64,000 nt of DNA from Deefgea rivuli DSM 18356 (GTDB lineage Bacteria; Pseudomonadota; Gammaproteobacteria; Burkholderiales; Chitinibacteraceae). A program made the position numbers and the translations under genes. The number at the start of each line of letters is the position of its first letter. Positions within the stretch are counted from its first letter, which is position 1. Positions 1 to 9,691 of the stretch are shown here, piece after piece. The notes below the pieces were generated by a model. That model did no database searches, was not told the origin of the DNA, and saw only the letters and a program-made list of their open reading frames with translations. Where the stretch lies: contig NZ_KK211083.1 of the NCBI RefSeq assembly GCF_000620145.1, forward strand, positions 1-64,000, written 5' to 3'.

Positions 1-100
1 AGTTGGGCACCACTTTTGCTTTGCCCTTACTGCCTGTTTCGTCGAGTAATAAATAGCAATCGAGTTTGGATTTAGCCACATCAATACCGAGGTAAAACAT
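1..100 (-). CDS. IS110-family transposase, N-terminal fragment (cut by window edge)
   Basis: The reverse strand from position 100 reads MFYLGIDVAKSKLDCYLLLD and continues in frame to the window edge. The GIDVAKSKLD motif is the start of the DEDD (RuvC-like) catalytic domain of IS110-family transposases, with the first catalytic aspartate in GID. A clear ribosome binding site (AAAGGAG) lies about 10 bases before the ATG. Only 33 codons are visible, so it cannot be said whether the gene is intact. IS110 enzymes recombine the element ends without the usual terminal inverted repeats. Confidence 0.85.
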   Translation of the reverse strand, partial: MFYLGIDVAKSKLDCYLLLDETGSKGKAKVVPN

Positions 101-149
101 GATGAGAATCTCCTTTAAAATGCCCAATTCGCCCATTTGCCTTGTACAT

Positions 150-290
150 GCAGGGTCAAAGCCCTTGGCTACCGTTCAGTGTCTTGACTGGCGAAAGGAG
201 TAAGGTGAAGGGTTCAATCTACCTTGCAAGGTCTGTGCCTTAAAGTGCCGCTCAAGCTCACTTCACCTCATGTGATACTAGCTAAGCATC
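150..290 (-). ncRNA. Candidate bridge RNA region of the IS110 element
   Basis: In IS110-group elements the non-coding end upstream of the transposase encodes a structured bridge (seek) RNA that pairs with donor and target DNA. Here that interval contains an 8-base inverted repeat (AGGTGAAG at 203-210, CTTCACCT at 261-268) that encloses a perfect 12-base palindrome (ACCTTGCAAGGT at 221-232). This fits a folded RNA. The structure is seen; the function and exact ends are inferred by analogy. Confidence 0.3.
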
Positions 291-307
291 ACATTGAACA
301 AGATACA

Positions 308-410
308 AAGTGCCGCGCGGCATTAGCGCGACCATGCTGATTAGAAAATCGATGCTTTCATCTTAAGTGAAGCGATTTTTTCATCAACACCAAATCTGAA
401 CATCGCCTCA
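308..410. repeat. Remnant of a dispersed repeat shared with about 39.0-39.3 kb
   Basis: Bases 311-340 (TGCCGCGCGGCATTAGCGCG and following) recur in inverse orientation at about 39003-39032. Bases 383-404 (CATCAACACCAAATCTGAAC) recur directly at about 39268-39287 with one change. The two parts therefore mark both flanks of the larger repeat seen there, but with the central part missing here. Confidence 0.5.
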
Positions 411-470
411 GCAATGCTTAGATGTTGTGTAGTCATTTTCAGTGCCTGCAGCAATTCATCTTCAATCAAT

Positions 471-503
471 AAAAAAAGCCGCCCAAAATCTAGGCGGCTT
501 TTT
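471..503 (-). terminator. Rho-independent terminator (bidirectional)
   Basis: An A-run, then GCCGCC, a 9-base loop, GGCGGC and a T-run. It lies 16 bases beyond the stop codon of the nucleotidase gene, which reads toward it. It has A/T runs on both sides and so could act in both directions. Confidence 0.8.
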
Positions 504-518
504 GCTGGATCAATTGGA

Positions 519-2276
519 TTACTTAATTTTCACCACGCGATTGAGCGTTGGCACAGCAAGGTTGGGATTGGCTTTGATATAGGCTTCAAATGCATCAACG
601 TCTTGCGCGCCGCCGAGGATATTGGTGCCTTGAGTCAGCACGGTAAAGCCATCACCGCCGGATGCCAGATAATTATTCACCGTTACGCGGTAATTCAGCA
701 CGCTGGAAATCGCCACGCCATTGAGCTTGATGTTCGCTGCATCGACTTTTTGCCCCGCCGCTAGCGTTGAATCCCAGCTATAGCTAAAGCCGTTCGACAC
801 CAACAAAATCCGATTAAAGGGCTGATTATTGCTGTAGCCCATAAATTGCTGCTCTAGCATTTCTTTGATTTGCGCGCCGTTCAGCGTCATCGACACCAAG
901 GTATTGCCAAACGGTTGCACGGTGAAAAGCTGGCCGTAACTCACTTGCGCAGCAACTGGGATTAAATCAGCGCGTACACCGCCCGGATTCATAAACGCGA
1001 TTTGCGCTGCGCCCAGATTGGCAGGCGTGGTGGCGGCCAATTGCGAATCGGCAATCACATCGCCCAGCGTGCTTTCGCCACTGGCATTGGTGGCTTTCAA
1101 CAAAGAACCGGCTATCGTGCCGACAATGCGATTTTCCAGTGGCGTAACCAGCGCATCGTATTTGGTGATGATTGCGGTTTGCACGACGTCTTTAGCAACA
1201 TCATTGCTCACGACGATGTTTTTCGCCGATGATTTAATCACATCGCGAGTTTTCGGGTCTAATGTCAGATCAATCTCAGAAATTACACGGCCATATTGAT
1301 TGGCGCTAGTGATCAATTTGCCATTGATTTGGCAGTTATACGCTTGGTGCGTATGGCCAGAAACGATGGCATCCACTGCTGGATCTAGGCGTTTCACGAT
1401 GTCGACAATCGCACCCGATACGCCTTTGCATTCGTTCAAACCACCGAGTTGCGTGCCGCCTTCGTGTACCAGCACCACGATGGATTCGATGCCTTGCGCT
1501 TTGAGCTTGGGTACCAGCGCATTCACGGTATCGGCTTCGTCTTTAAATGTTAAGCCCGCCACGCCTGATGGCGTCACAATGCCCGGTGTGTTTTTGAGTG
1601 TCATACCGATAAACGCGACTTTAACGCCGCCAAATGTTTTGACTTGATACTCCGGAAATAGCGTTTTGCCGGTTTTGCTATCCACCACATTCGCGGCCAA
1701 GAATTTAAACTTCGCGCCGCCAAAAGTCGTTCCTGCTTTGCAACCATCTGCTGGATGGCAACCGCCGTTTTGCATGCGCAATAGCTCGGTACTGCCTTCA
1801 TCAAATTCATGATTACCAACGGCGTTCAGCTCTAAACCCATTTCATTCATTGCTTCTATCGTTGGCTCGTCGTGAAACAGCGCCGACAACAGCGGGCTAG
1901 CGCCAATCAAATCGCCAGCGGAAACGATAATATTGTTTGGATTTTTGGCTTTCAACGTTTTTAGCCACGTTGCCAAATATTCGCTACCGCCTGCGGCGAC
2001 TTTGATGGTTTTCGTCGGATCCGCTGGATCTGGAATCGTCACGGTGCCGCCGGGTTTCAGATTGCCGTGGAAATCGTTGATCGCCAGCATTTTGACTTCA
2101 ATCGGCGCGGCATTGACTACAGGAGTTGCTGTCGCTGTTGGCGTCGTAGTTGGGACTGGTGTTGTTGCAGGCGTCACAGGCGTCGTTACCGTCGACGAGC
2201 CACCACCGCAAGCGGCCAAAAGCAGCGGCATGGCGCAAATCGCCAGTACAGCTTGTACAGAAGCACGAACTTTCAT
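519..2276 (-). CDS. 5'-nucleotidase / UshA-type metallophosphoesterase lipoprotein
   Basis: This is probably a membrane-anchored periplasmic enzyme that removes phosphate from nucleotides. I start it at MKVRASVQ (position 2276), which has GAGGTGA just upstream; the longer frame adds 17 unlikely residues. A lipobox (LLAAC) is followed by a Ser/Thr/Pro linker. The calcineurin-like domain shows all metal motifs: NDFHGN, SAGDLIG, GNHEFDEG, VLVHEGG and SGHTH. The C-terminal 5'-nucleotidase domain has NPGGVRADL and the substrate-binding YLASGGDGF. At 585 residues it matches two-domain UshA-like proteins. It is monocistronic with its own terminator. Exact substrate is unknown (nucleotides, UDP-sugars or 2',3'-cyclic nucleotides are all possible in this family). 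Confidence 0.9.
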   Translation of the reverse strand: MKVRASVQAVLAICAMPLLLAACGGGSSTVTTPVTPATTPVPTTTPTATATPVVNAAPIEVKMLAINDFHGNLKPGGTVTIPDPADPTKTIKVAAGGSEYLATWLKTLKAKNPNNIIVSAGDLIGASPLLSALFHDEPTIEAMNEMGLELNAVGNHEFDEGSTELLRMQNGGCHPADGCKAGTTFGGAKFKFLAANVVDSKTGKTLFPEYQVKTFGGVKVAFIGMTLKNTPGIVTPSGVAGLTFKDEADTVNALVPKLKAQGIESIVVLVHEGGTQLGGLNECKGVSGAIVDIVKRLDPAVDAIVSGHTHQAYNCQINGKLITSANQYGRVISEIDLTLDPKTRDVIKSSAKNIVVSNDVAKDVVQTAIITKYDALVTPLENRIVGTIAGSLLKATNASGESTLGDVIADSQLAATTPANLGAAQIAFMNPGGVRADLIPVAAQVSYGQLFTVQPFGNTLVSMTLNGAQIKEMLEQQFMGYSNNQPFNRILLVSNGFSYSWDSTLAAGQKVDAANIKLNGVAISSVLNYRVTVNNYLASGGDGFTVLTQGTNILGGAQDVDAFEAYIKANPNLAVPTLNRVVKIK

Positions 2277-2534
2277 TGCTTTCACCTCGTAAAAAAATGA
2301 GGTGAGCATAAGCTTACATTCTTTCAATTGAGATACAGTAAGGTGAAAGTTTTGTTAAACACTTGTTTGAAATTGCCGCAAAATATTGAGATTAACTGCC
2401 ATTAAGATGAGAAAAGAAGCTGGTTTGAACTAAAACGAGCGACACAGCGACTACATGTTTTGCCTTAGTCAATTGCCTTCAGGCAAGATGGCGCTTTGCG
2501 CGGCCAGCCTGCGCCCAATCAAATTTAAGACGCT

Positions 2535-2798
2535 ATGACTCTCCAATACAACGGCATCAATCTCTATACCTTGGCGCAAGCTCAAAGCCATGAGCCTAAA
2601 TTACATGCACGAATTTTGCAGGTGGCGGGCGACTGGTTGGTGCTGTTTGGCCAAAAAATGGCCTTCACCGATGACGCTGATTTGGTCGGCATCCTGCACG
2701 AAGCGAACCTACTTGCGCCGCAAACCTTTGCCAGCAAACGCGAAGCCGCTGATTTTCTGGATCAACACACTGCTGCTTTTGCTAGCGTGTCGTGCTGA
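2535..2798 (+). CDS. Small protein of unknown function (87 residues)
   Basis: I do not recognise this family. The product is soluble, with no signal peptide or membrane segment, and contains a hydrophobic core stretch (VAGDWLVLFGQ) and an acidic helix-like C-terminal half. No strong ribosome binding site precedes the ATG. The ORF stands alone between the nucleotidase (divergent) and a lipoprotein gene. Codon use looks like the neighbours, which supports a real gene. Confidence 0.5.
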   Translation: MTLQYNGINLYTLAQAQSHEPKLHARILQVAGDWLVLFGQKMAFTDDADLVGILHEANLLAPQTFASKREAADFLDQHTAAFASVSC

Positions 2799-3047
2799 TT
2801 TTTAAAATAGACACGTGGATTTCATTTGAAGTCTTACATCACTACTTTGGCGACTGCTAATTAGAAATTAAACAGCGCAAGCCATTGAGCATTAGAAAAT
2901 CAAGCATAAACACCAAATTTTGCTGCTGCCTTGATGTTATACAAACCCAAAGATTACAAGAAATAAACACTTACGATACAATCCTGCGCTTAAAACTAGA
3001 ACTAGCTGAATTAGCTAGAAATAATAATGAAACAGGGGTGTCAAACA

Positions 3048-4130
3048 ATGTTTAAAAAATTAGTCGTGCTGAGCACTATCGCTTTAGCAGCTTGCGGTGG
3101 TGGTGGCGGTGACGCTCCTTCGGCGGCAAGCAATCAACAATCTCTCACATTTACCGGTTTATTAACTGCGCCGATTAAGCTCACAACGTCGGACTTAGAT
3201 GCCGGCGGCCGTAGCTTTGATATTCAAGCCGCTTATACTGGCACCACGGATAAACCTTTGACGATTGTGGCAGTAGACTCATCTGGCCTATTTGACTCGG
3301 CCTATATCAAAAGCAATGTGAATGGAGTCGGTACTTTTACGCTCAGAACGGCCAGTAGTAACAAAGTGGGCACCTATGATAGCGATGTAAAAATCCATGC
3401 GTGTACCAGCGTCAAATATGCGGGTACGGTGGGTGTTAGCAAAATTGCTACTTGTGAAGGTGAATACTCTGGTTCGCCAATTATTTTGAAACGCAATATT
3501 GTCATCAATGCTTTGACGCTGGATAAAACACAGCTGACATTTACGTCGAATGCGGGAGATCAAACACCTGCTCAAGTTGTTACCGTGAATGGTGCTACAG
3601 CTGCGATTACGGCATCGTATATGGCAACATCAGGCCCTAGCGCCCCCATCGATGCAGTGAAAATCAGTATCGCCGGCAATCAAGTTTCTCTGCAGCCTAC
3701 GACAAAACTTGCGCCGGGCCTTTATAAAGGGATGCTTTCGATTTCTTCTAAAGGCTTTTTGAGCCAATACGTGCCAGTCGAGTTTAATGTCGGCCCCGTC
3801 ATTAACCATGGCCTTACATTTAGCCCTACATCACTCACGCAATTGAGCAGCTTATCAGCGCCCCTAGGCAGCACTACTTCGGCTAAATTGATTGCGCTGA
3901 ATTGGACTTTAAAGAGCCCAGCCACTCTTGTGTCGAGAATTTCAGTGAATACACTCCAACCGCAATGGTTGCAAGTTCCAGTCGCGTTTGATGGACTATC
4001 AGGTAATTTGATCTTTAATCCGCAGGGGATAGCAGCTAAAGGCAGCTATACTGCTACGGTAACAGTGACTTCAAATACACTGGGCGTTACTGATGTTCAA
4101 ACTATTCCAGTGAATCTTACAATTAATTAA
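3048..4130 (+). CDS. Predicted lipoprotein with Ig/BACON-like beta repeats
   Basis: The product begins MFKKLVVLSTIALAACGGGG, a lipoprotein signal with lipobox ALAAC. I choose this start rather than one 7 codons upstream because AGGGGTG precedes it at good spacing. The mature part is rich in Thr, Ser and Val, and has a repeated pattern of about 90 residues (LTFTSNAGDQTPAQVVTV, then LTFSPTSLTQLSS) that resembles BACON or Ig-like beta-sandwich modules. Such modules bind carbohydrate or stick proteins together at the surface. No catalytic motif is seen. A terminator follows at once. Function is unassigned. Confidence 0.75.
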   Translation: MFKKLVVLSTIALAACGGGGGDAPSAASNQQSLTFTGLLTAPIKLTTSDLDAGGRSFDIQAAYTGTTDKPLTIVAVDSSGLFDSAYIKSNVNGVGTFTLRTASSNKVGTYDSDVKIHACTSVKYAGTVGVSKIATCEGEYSGSPIILKRNIVINALTLDKTQLTFTSNAGDQTPAQVVTVNGATAAITASYMATSGPSAPIDAVKISIAGNQVSLQPTTKLAPGLYKGMLSISSKGFLSQYVPVEFNVGPVINHGLTFSPTSLTQLSSLSAPLGSTTSAKLIALNWTLKSPATLVSRISVNTLQPQWLQVPVAFDGLSGNLIFNPQGIAAKGSYTATVTVTSNTLGVTDVQTIPVNLTIN

Positions 4131-4140
4131 TACTCACTTA

Positions 4141-4165
4141 TTCCCGCTTTAACGCGGGAATTTTT
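4141..4165 (+). terminator. Rho-independent terminator of the lipoprotein gene
   Basis: TTCCCGC, a short loop, GCGGGAA, then TTTTT, starting 10 bases after the stop codon. Confidence 0.85.
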
Positions 4166-4200
4166 GAAATCGCAATTGACCTGAACGCGTTCACGCGAAT

Positions 4201-4240
4201 AAAAAAAGGCCGGCACACTTAAATGTGTTCCGGCCTTTAT
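4201..4240 (-). terminator. Rho-independent terminator of the YgiQ gene
   Basis: An A-run then GGCCGG and CACAC, a TTAA loop, GTGT and CCGGCC with T-rich flank. It lies just beyond the stop of the minus-strand gene at 4259 and back to back with the terminator at 4141-4165. Confidence 0.8.
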
Positions 4241-4258
4241 CAATTCAACTCAATTCGT

Positions 4259-6550
4259 TTAACGTGGTCGCGGTTTTTTGCTGAGCGTTGCAGCAGGTTT
4301 TGCGCCATTCGGCCGAGCGTTCAGTTGCGAAGCTGGTTTGCTAGCTGGCGCTCTGCTCGTCGTACTACGGGGTATTGCTCGCTGGCCAGCGGCTGATGGA
4401 TTGCGTGAGCCATTACTCCGGTTAGGTATTTTACCGACTGAACCCGGCCCACCGCCACCGCGTGCATTGCCGCGTTGCGCTTGTATCGTTCGTTCTTCTG
4501 GCGTTTCCATTGGGATGAGATGTTTTGGGCTATTGCCGATCAGATCGCTACGCCCCATTTCTCTGAGCGTTTCGCGCAGCAGCGCCCAGTTTTTCGGATC
4601 GTGATAACGCAAGAACGCTTTATGCGCTTTGCGGCGTTTTTCGTCCTTGATGATGTCGACTTTTTCCGAGCTGCGATGAATGCGTTTGAGTGGATTACGC
4701 TTGGTGTGCCACATCGTCGTCGCCATCGCCATCGGTGTTGGCGTAAACGCTTGCACTTGGTCGGGGCGGAAATCGTTTTTCTTTAGCCACAACGCCAAAT
4801 TCAGCATGTCTTCATCCGATGTACCCGGATGCGCGGCGATAAAGTAGGGAATCAAATACTGCTTTTTGCCCGCTTCCGCGCTGAATTTATCAAACATCGC
4901 TTTGAATTTCTCAAACGTACCGATGCCCGGCTTCATCATTTTCGACAACGGGCCTTCTTCGGTATGCTCAGGTGCGATTTTCAAATAACCGCTCACATGA
5001 TGCGTAACCAATTCTTTGACGTATTCGGGCTGAGTTACCGCCAAGTCGTAACGCAAACCTGAACCAATGGTGATTTTCTTTACGCCAGGGATTTTGCGCG
5101 CTTTGCGATAGAGCTGAATCAAACTGCTGTGATCGGTGTTTAAGTTCTCGCAAATGCCAGGATAAACGCAGCTTAGGCGGCGGCAAGATTTTTCGATTTT
5201 GGGGTCTTTACAGGCGAGGCGGTACATATTCGCCGTTGGCCCGCCCAAATCGGAAATATGCCCAGTAAAACCAGCGGTTTTATCGCGGATTTCTTCGATT
5301 TCGCGCAGTACCGAGCCTTCCGAACGGCTTTGAATAATCCGCCCTTCGTGCTCGGTGATCGAGCAAAACGTACAGCCGCCAAAACAGCCGCGCATGATAT
5401 TGATCGAAAAACGGATCATATCCCACGCGGGAATCACTTGCTCGCCGTAGCTTGGATGCGGATTACGCGCGAAATATTGATCGAAGGCGTAATCCATTTC
5501 AGCGGTTTCGAGCGGAATCGGCGGTGGATTCATCCACACATCGCGCTCGCCGTGCTGCTGCACCAGCGCGCGGGCGTTGCCCGGATTGGATTCCAAATGC
5601 AGTGTGCGGCTGGCGTGCGCGTAGCTGACTGGATCATAAGTAACCGTTTCAAACGATGGAATCCGAATCACCGTGCGGCCACGCACTTCCAGTCGCGCAG
5701 CAAGGCGTGCTTCACGTGAAACAATTTTTATTGTTTTAGGTGCATCGGCTTCTGGGGTATCTGCTGCTGCGTCTTTCTGCTTCTCTTCTTCAGTCGCATA
5801 CGGGTTAGGATGTGCTTCGACCTTGCCCGGAATATCAACGACAGAGGAGTCCAGCTCAAACCAGCCTTCTGGTCGCCAGCCGTGTGGCACTAAAAAGGCC
5901 GTACCACGTACATCGCGGATTTCGGACATTTTTTCGCCAGCGGCCACGCGCTGCGTCACTTCAACCAAGGCGCGTTCGGCATTACCAAAGAGCAAAATAT
6001 CGGCTTTGGAATAAATCAGCGCCGATTGGCGAATTTTGTCGCTCCAGTAATCATATTGCGCGATGCGGCGCAAGCTGGCTTCGATACCGCCGGCCATAAT
6101 TTGCACGCCAGGGTAGGCTTCGCGGCAGCGCTGGCAATACACGTTCAGTGCGCGATCTGGGCGGCCACCCGACAGGCCGCCCGCCGTATAGGCATCGTCC
6201 GAACGCGGTTTTTTATCGGCCGTATAGCGGTTAATCATCGAATCCATATTGCCCGACGTCACGCCAAAATACAGGCGTGGCTTGCCTAAGCTTTTGAATG
6301 CATCGGCGGACAGCCAATCCGGCTGACAAATAATGCCGACGCGAAAACCTTGTGCTTCGAGCAAACGCCCCAAGAGCGCCATGCCAAAGCTTGGATGATC
6401 AATATAGGCATCGCCCGTCACTAGAATAATGTCGCACTCATCCCAGCCCAGCTCAATCATCTCCTTGCGGCTCATCGGCAAGAAAGGCGCGGGTTTGCGT
6501 GGCGAAACGCCAGCAGGCAATTGATAAATCGGGGAATGAGTGGTGTTCAT
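4259..6550 (-). CDS. ygiQ: YgiQ family radical SAM protein
   Basis: This is a cytoplasmic iron-sulfur enzyme of the UPF0313/YgiQ family, whose reaction is not known. The radical SAM cluster motif CFGGCTFC (CxxxCxxC) is seen about residue 400, after an N-terminal B12-binding-like region ([20 protein letters not shown]). It is followed by conserved stretches ([35 protein letters not shown]). The C-terminal 80 residues are low-complexity, basic, Gly/Pro/Ser-rich tail, common in this family. I use the ATG at 6550; a GTG three codons upstream is also possible, and neither has a clear ribosome binding site. Length of about 763 residues is normal for the family. Confidence 0.93.
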   Translation of the reverse strand: MNTTHSPIYQLPAGVSPRKPAPFLPMSRKEMIELGWDECDIILVTGDAYIDHPSFGMALLGRLLEAQGFRVGIICQPDWLSADAFKSLGKPRLYFGVTSGNMDSMINRYTADKKPRSDDAYTAGGLSGGRPDRALNVYCQRCREAYPGVQIMAGGIEASLRRIAQYDYWSDKIRQSALIYSKADILLFGNAERALVEVTQRVAAGEKMSEIRDVRGTAFLVPHGWRPEGWFELDSSVVDIPGKVEAHPNPYATEEEKQKDAAADTPEADAPKTIKIVSREARLAARLEVRGRTVIRIPSFETVTYDPVSYAHASRTLHLESNPGNARALVQQHGERDVWMNPPPIPLETAEMDYAFDQYFARNPHPSYGEQVIPAWDMIRFSINIMRGCFGGCTFCSITEHEGRIIQSRSEGSVLREIEEIRDKTAGFTGHISDLGGPTANMYRLACKDPKIEKSCRRLSCVYPGICENLNTDHSSLIQLYRKARKIPGVKKITIGSGLRYDLAVTQPEYVKELVTHHVSGYLKIAPEHTEEGPLSKMMKPGIGTFEKFKAMFDKFSAEAGKKQYLIPYFIAAHPGTSDEDMLNLALWLKKNDFRPDQVQAFTPTPMAMATTMWHTKRNPLKRIHRSSEKVDIIKDEKRRKAHKAFLRYHDPKNWALLRETLREMGRSDLIGNSPKHLIPMETPEERTIQAQRGNARGGGGPGSVGKIPNRSNGSRNPSAAGQRAIPRSTTSRAPASKPASQLNARPNGAKPAATLSKKPRPR

Positions 6551-6914
6551 ACGGATCACAAACGAGGCTAATCGCGCATTGTCGCAGATTTTTGGCTTTA
6601 TGCAGAGCTAAATGCTTGTTTTTTATCGGATAAACGAGAAAAATTGCCGAATAAAACCTTAGTTTTTATAGGGTTTTAAACATTAAAGCGAAGCTGAAAT
6701 GTATACAGAGAAAGACTATGCTTTTACTTGTGAAGTTATGACGAAAAAAGTCAGTAATTTGTATTTATTTGGTCAGTAGCTCTGCCGCTGATCGCAAAAC
6801 TAAAATTGCTATGAAAATTCAGAACTATATTACTAATCGATCGTCATATTTCACGCAAACGCACAGCAGCTCTGCTGATTGCGAATCTTCGCCACAGACA
6901 ATAAGGATTCAACC
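6551..6914. other. Divergent intergenic region (364 bases), no gene seen
   Basis: AT-rich stretch between the divergent ygiQ and carbonic anhydrase genes; it should hold both promoters. Apart from the ribosome binding site AAGGA (6903-6907) before the anhydrase start, I see no convincing promoter pair, RNA structure or ORF. Confidence 0.6.
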
Positions 6915-7643
6915 ATGTACACCCAAGCTCGCGCACTTCCACTCGCCCTCGCGGCCTTACTCGCAGTGTCTTCGGCTTGGGCTGCGGACGATGGCGGCGC
7001 AGTAAAAGCACAGCCCTTTGTCGTTGGCAAAACCGTAACTAAAGCAGTGCAGGCGGGTATTACGCCAGATAAAGCGATTGAAATTCTTAAGGCGGGTAAT
7101 GTGCGCTTTGCGAGCAATAAATCAGTCAGTTACGACTACAAAAAACAAGTCGGCCAAACCGCGCTAGGGCAATATCCACTGGCCACCGTGGTGTCGTGTA
7201 TTGATTCACGCTCTGCACCGGAGCAGGTTCTGAATCAAGGCATTGGCAATATCTTTACCGCGCGCGTGGCGGGCAATACAGTCAATACCGATATTTTGGG
7301 TAGCCTTGAATTTGCGGCCAAAGTGGCCGGATCGCGCGCAATTGTCGTGCTTGGCCACACCAATTGCGGTGCGATTAAAGGCGCATGCGATGGCGTAAAA
7401 ATGGGGAATTTGACCAGCCTGCTCGAAAACTTTATGCCAGCGGTGAATGCGACCAAAACGGATGGCGAACGCAATTCGAAAAACCATGAGTTTGTTGAAG
7501 ATGTCGCTGAAATGAATGTTAAGTTAACGGTAGAAAAAATCCGCGAAATGAGTCCCGTTTTGAAAGAAATGGAAGATCAAGGCAAAATCAAGATTGTTGG
7601 CGCGATGTATGACATCAGCAATGGCAAGGTGACGTGGTATTAA
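6915..7643 (+). CDS. Beta-class carbonic anhydrase, periplasmic
   Basis: The enzyme converts CO2 and water to bicarbonate using zinc. The start MYTQARALPLALAALLAVSS begins a typical Sec signal peptide with cleavage near AWA-ADD, which places the enzyme in the periplasm. Ribosome binding site AAGGA is 7 bases upstream. Zinc ligands and catalytic dyad are visible: CIDSR (Cys and the Asp-Arg pair) and HTNCGA (His and second Cys). The product is 243 residues, with the C-terminal helices usual for the class. The gene stands alone with a terminator. A secreted beta-anhydrase may serve CO2 capture or pH control, but that is inference. Confidence 0.95.
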   Translation: MYTQARALPLALAALLAVSSAWAADDGGAVKAQPFVVGKTVTKAVQAGITPDKAIEILKAGNVRFASNKSVSYDYKKQVGQTALGQYPLATVVSCIDSRSAPEQVLNQGIGNIFTARVAGNTVNTDILGSLEFAAKVAGSRAIVVLGHTNCGAIKGACDGVKMGNLTSLLENFMPAVNATKTDGERNSKNHEFVEDVAEMNVKLTVEKIREMSPVLKEMEDQGKIKIVGAMYDISNGKVTWY

Positions 7644-7657
7644 TCGCTAAGACTTAA

Positions 7658-7698
7658 AAATAAAGCCACAGCGGTTAATACCCTGTGGCTTTATTTTT
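7658..7698 (+). terminator. Rho-independent terminator of the carbonic anhydrase gene
   Basis: AATAAAGCCACAG, a 12-base loop, CTGTGGCTTTATT and a T-run, beginning about 15 bases after the stop. Confidence 0.85.
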
Positions 7699-7729
7699 AT
7701 CCATCTGAATGCAAAAGCCATAAAACGAA

Positions 7730-7896
7730 GTCCACGAAAGCAATGCCTGCAAATTCAAAGGCAAGCCCCCCTTTTACAAAGGGAGAAGCTGCAGAACTGA
7801 ATTCATATTCAGCTTCTATGTAGATGCTGTACTTGGTCTGCGATCCAACTATTTTTGCCTTAATTTTTTCGACTTTTTTTTCGTGCCTTTCGTGTT
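7730..7896. repeat. CACGAAAG-family dispersed repeat, copy 1 (decayed)
   Basis: The left end GTCCACGAAAG (7730-7740) and right end TTCGTGCCTTTCGTG (7880-7894) face each other as inverted ends of the family also found at 32081, 33389 and 48389. The interior is unrelated to the other copies and includes a short CCCCCCTTTTACAAAGGG hairpin. Confidence 0.6.
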
Positions 7897-7916
7897 CCCA
7901 AGCTTTTGACCTTCAA

Positions 7917-8582
7917 TCAGCGCTTGAATAATAAAGTCATGCCATCACCCGCAGGCAGCATCGCGTGTTCGACGCGGGGATCGTCGCGCAGTTGGCGATT
8001 AAAATCATGCAGGATTTGTACGCTGGCGGGGTGATTGGGTTTTGGATTTGCGACTCGGCCACCTAAAAACATATTATCCAAAATAATCAGGCCACCCGGA
8101 CGCACCAATTGCAGTGCAAAATCATAGTACGTCGGGTAATAGGGCTTGTCTGCATCGATCATCATGCAATCGAACGTGCCGGAATATCCTTCGGCAACCA
8201 AGGTTTCTAGCGAAAAAACTGCCGCTTGCAGTTTCAAGGTGATTTGCTGCTCAACACCGGCTTTTTTCCACCATTCTTGCGCGATTTTGGTGAATTCTTC
8301 GACCAAATCACAAGCAATCACGCGACCCGTTGGCCCCATTGCTAGCGCTGCAGCGATTGAGCTATAGCCAGTAAATGTGCCAACTTCGAGATAATTTTGT
8401 GCTTTGATTAAGCGCAAAAGGAAAATCAGCAATGCGCCTTGCTCGGGCGACAATTGCATTTTGGCTTGCTTATGTTGTGCGGTGTATTCGCGCAATTGAG
8501 CCAAAATCGCCGGTTCACGCAAAGCCGTATCCAGATAATACGAGCGCATTTCATCATTCAAAGACAGTGTTTCGCGGGACAT
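7917..8582 (-). CDS. Class I SAM-dependent O-methyltransferase (family 3)
   Basis: This cytosolic enzyme transfers a methyl group from S-adenosylmethionine to a hydroxyl, in the caffeoyl-CoA/catechol O-methyltransferase family. SAM-binding motif I is YLEVGTFTGYSS (about residue 61), followed by RVIACD (acidic residue for the ribose). The metal-binding aspartates are in MIDADK and LILDNMF. Length of 221 residues is standard. The gene begins 29 bases after the TPR gene at 8612, so it is probably the last gene of that minus-strand unit. Substrate cannot be told from sequence. Confidence 0.9.
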   Translation of the reverse strand: MSRETLSLNDEMRSYYLDTALREPAILAQLREYTAQHKQAKMQLSPEQGALLIFLLRLIKAQNYLEVGTFTGYSSIAAALAMGPTGRVIACDLVEEFTKIAQEWWKKAGVEQQITLKLQAAVFSLETLVAEGYSGTFDCMMIDADKPYYPTYYDFALQLVRPGGLIILDNMFLGGRVANPKPNHPASVQILHDFNRQLRDDPRVEHAMLPAGDGMTLLFKR

Positions 8583-8611
8583 GGGATTTCAACGGAGCAG
8601 CAAAAGATGGA

Positions 8612-9691
8612 TTATACCGCTAGGCGCGCATGAATTTTTGCTAAATCAAATGCGCCTTCAATGTCATGCAAGCGCTGCGCCGCATGGCGACTGAGGCGCA
8701 AGCCGGTATTTTGCTCAGGCAAGTTTTGGCAAATGAGTTCATGCAGACGTTTATGAAACTGTAGCGCCAGCGCATTATCGCCTTGCTCAATGTATAAAAA
8801 TGCGAGAATTTCATGCGCTTCGATACCCAGCGCAAGCAGTTGATGTTGCTCGCTGATTTCACAGGCTGTGCTCAGGCATTCTGCCGCGTGTTCTGGCTCG
8901 TTGAGCTTGATAAATGTTCGTCCCAGCGCCAGCAGTACGTGGCCTTCGCCCCAGGAGTTATGATTCTTGCGGTAAATATTGTAAGCACGGCTTAGGAATT
9001 CTTGCGCGTCGGCAAACTGGCTTTGCTCAAAACAAATCATGCCGCGATAAAAAGTAATTTCGCCCATCCAGACGGGGCGATCATAACCCGTTTCTAGTGC
9101 CTGTTGCGCGCGATTGAGCGCCACTTCAACGGCTGAAAAGTCATGCAGACGAAATGCATCAGCGGCAATATTGATATTGATTTCGGCATCTAGCGCCGCT
9201 TGCTGCAAAGGCTTGGCAGCTAGCAGCGCCAGCTGGTGGTAATGCATGGCACGGGTATATTCACCAACAGCATAGTAGAACTTGCCTATGCCGACATACG
9301 CCAAGGTTGTGTCATGAATATTTTGCTCTTGGCCTGCTAATTCCAGCGATTTTAGCCATGCATCCAGTGCCTTAAAATAGGCCATCGCGTCATATTGCAT
9401 TTGCCCGAGCTGGCGGTAAGCGGTGGCTAAATGGGTACTTAACTGTTCGCGTTTCAGATAACGAATGACTTCATTTTGCTGGCGAATACTAGGCGTTTTA
9501 TCTGGCAACCGTTTGAGTACACGCGCTTCAGTTTGCATCGCTAGTGCGATCTGGCGTGGCTGTTGGCCGGACTGTGCCTCGCTGAGCATGTGCTTGGCCG
9601 CCGCGAGTGCCGCCTCCCAGTCGATATCGGCTAGACGTGTAATCTCGTTGCCGATTTCGATCCACTCAGCTTCGCTGCGCTCAATCATGGG
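8612..9691 (-). CDS. TPR-repeat protein, partner of the upstream diguanylate cyclase
   Basis: The product is about 359 residues of helical tetratricopeptide-like repeats (for example residues around LAYVGIGKFYYAVGEYTRAMHY and ALQFHKRLHELI) with no enzyme domain. I start at MIERSEAEW (9691), preceded by GGAGGCGCCC; that start overlaps the last 11 bases of the GGDEF gene, so the two are translationally coupled. The longer frame starts inside the GGDEF coding region and is rejected. TPRs bind proteins or peptides. The tight coupling to a TPR-GGDEF protein suggests a signalling partner or ligand sensor, which is inference. Confidence 0.8.
   Translation of the reverse strand, partial: PMIERSEAEWIEIGNEITRLADIDWEAALAAAKHMLSEAQSGQQPRQIALAMQTEARVLKRLPDKTPSIRQQNEVIRYLKREQLSTHLATAYRQLGQMQYDAMAYFKALDAWLKSLELAGQEQNIHDTTLAYVGIGKFYYAVGEYTRAMHYHQLALLAAKPLQQAALDAEININIAADAFRLHDFSAVEVALNRAQQALETGYDRPVWMGEITFYRGMICFEQSQFADAQEFLSRAYNIYRKNHNSWGEGHVLLALGRTFIKLNEPEHAAECLSTACEISEQHQLLALGIEAHEILAFLYIEQGDNALALQFHKRLHELICQNLPEQNTGLRLSRHAAQRLHDIEGAFDLAKIHARLAV

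Larger units (their letters stand above)
1..300 (-). mobile_element. End of an IS110-family insertion sequence
   Basis: The transposase start at 100 is followed outward by about 200 bases with no ORF that fits a gene. In IS110-group elements this non-coding left end upstream of the transposase is part of the element. The outer boundary is a guess: IS110 elements lack long inverted repeats, and sequence resembling other dispersed repeats of this window begins near 308. The rest of the element lies outside the window. Confidence 0.6.
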
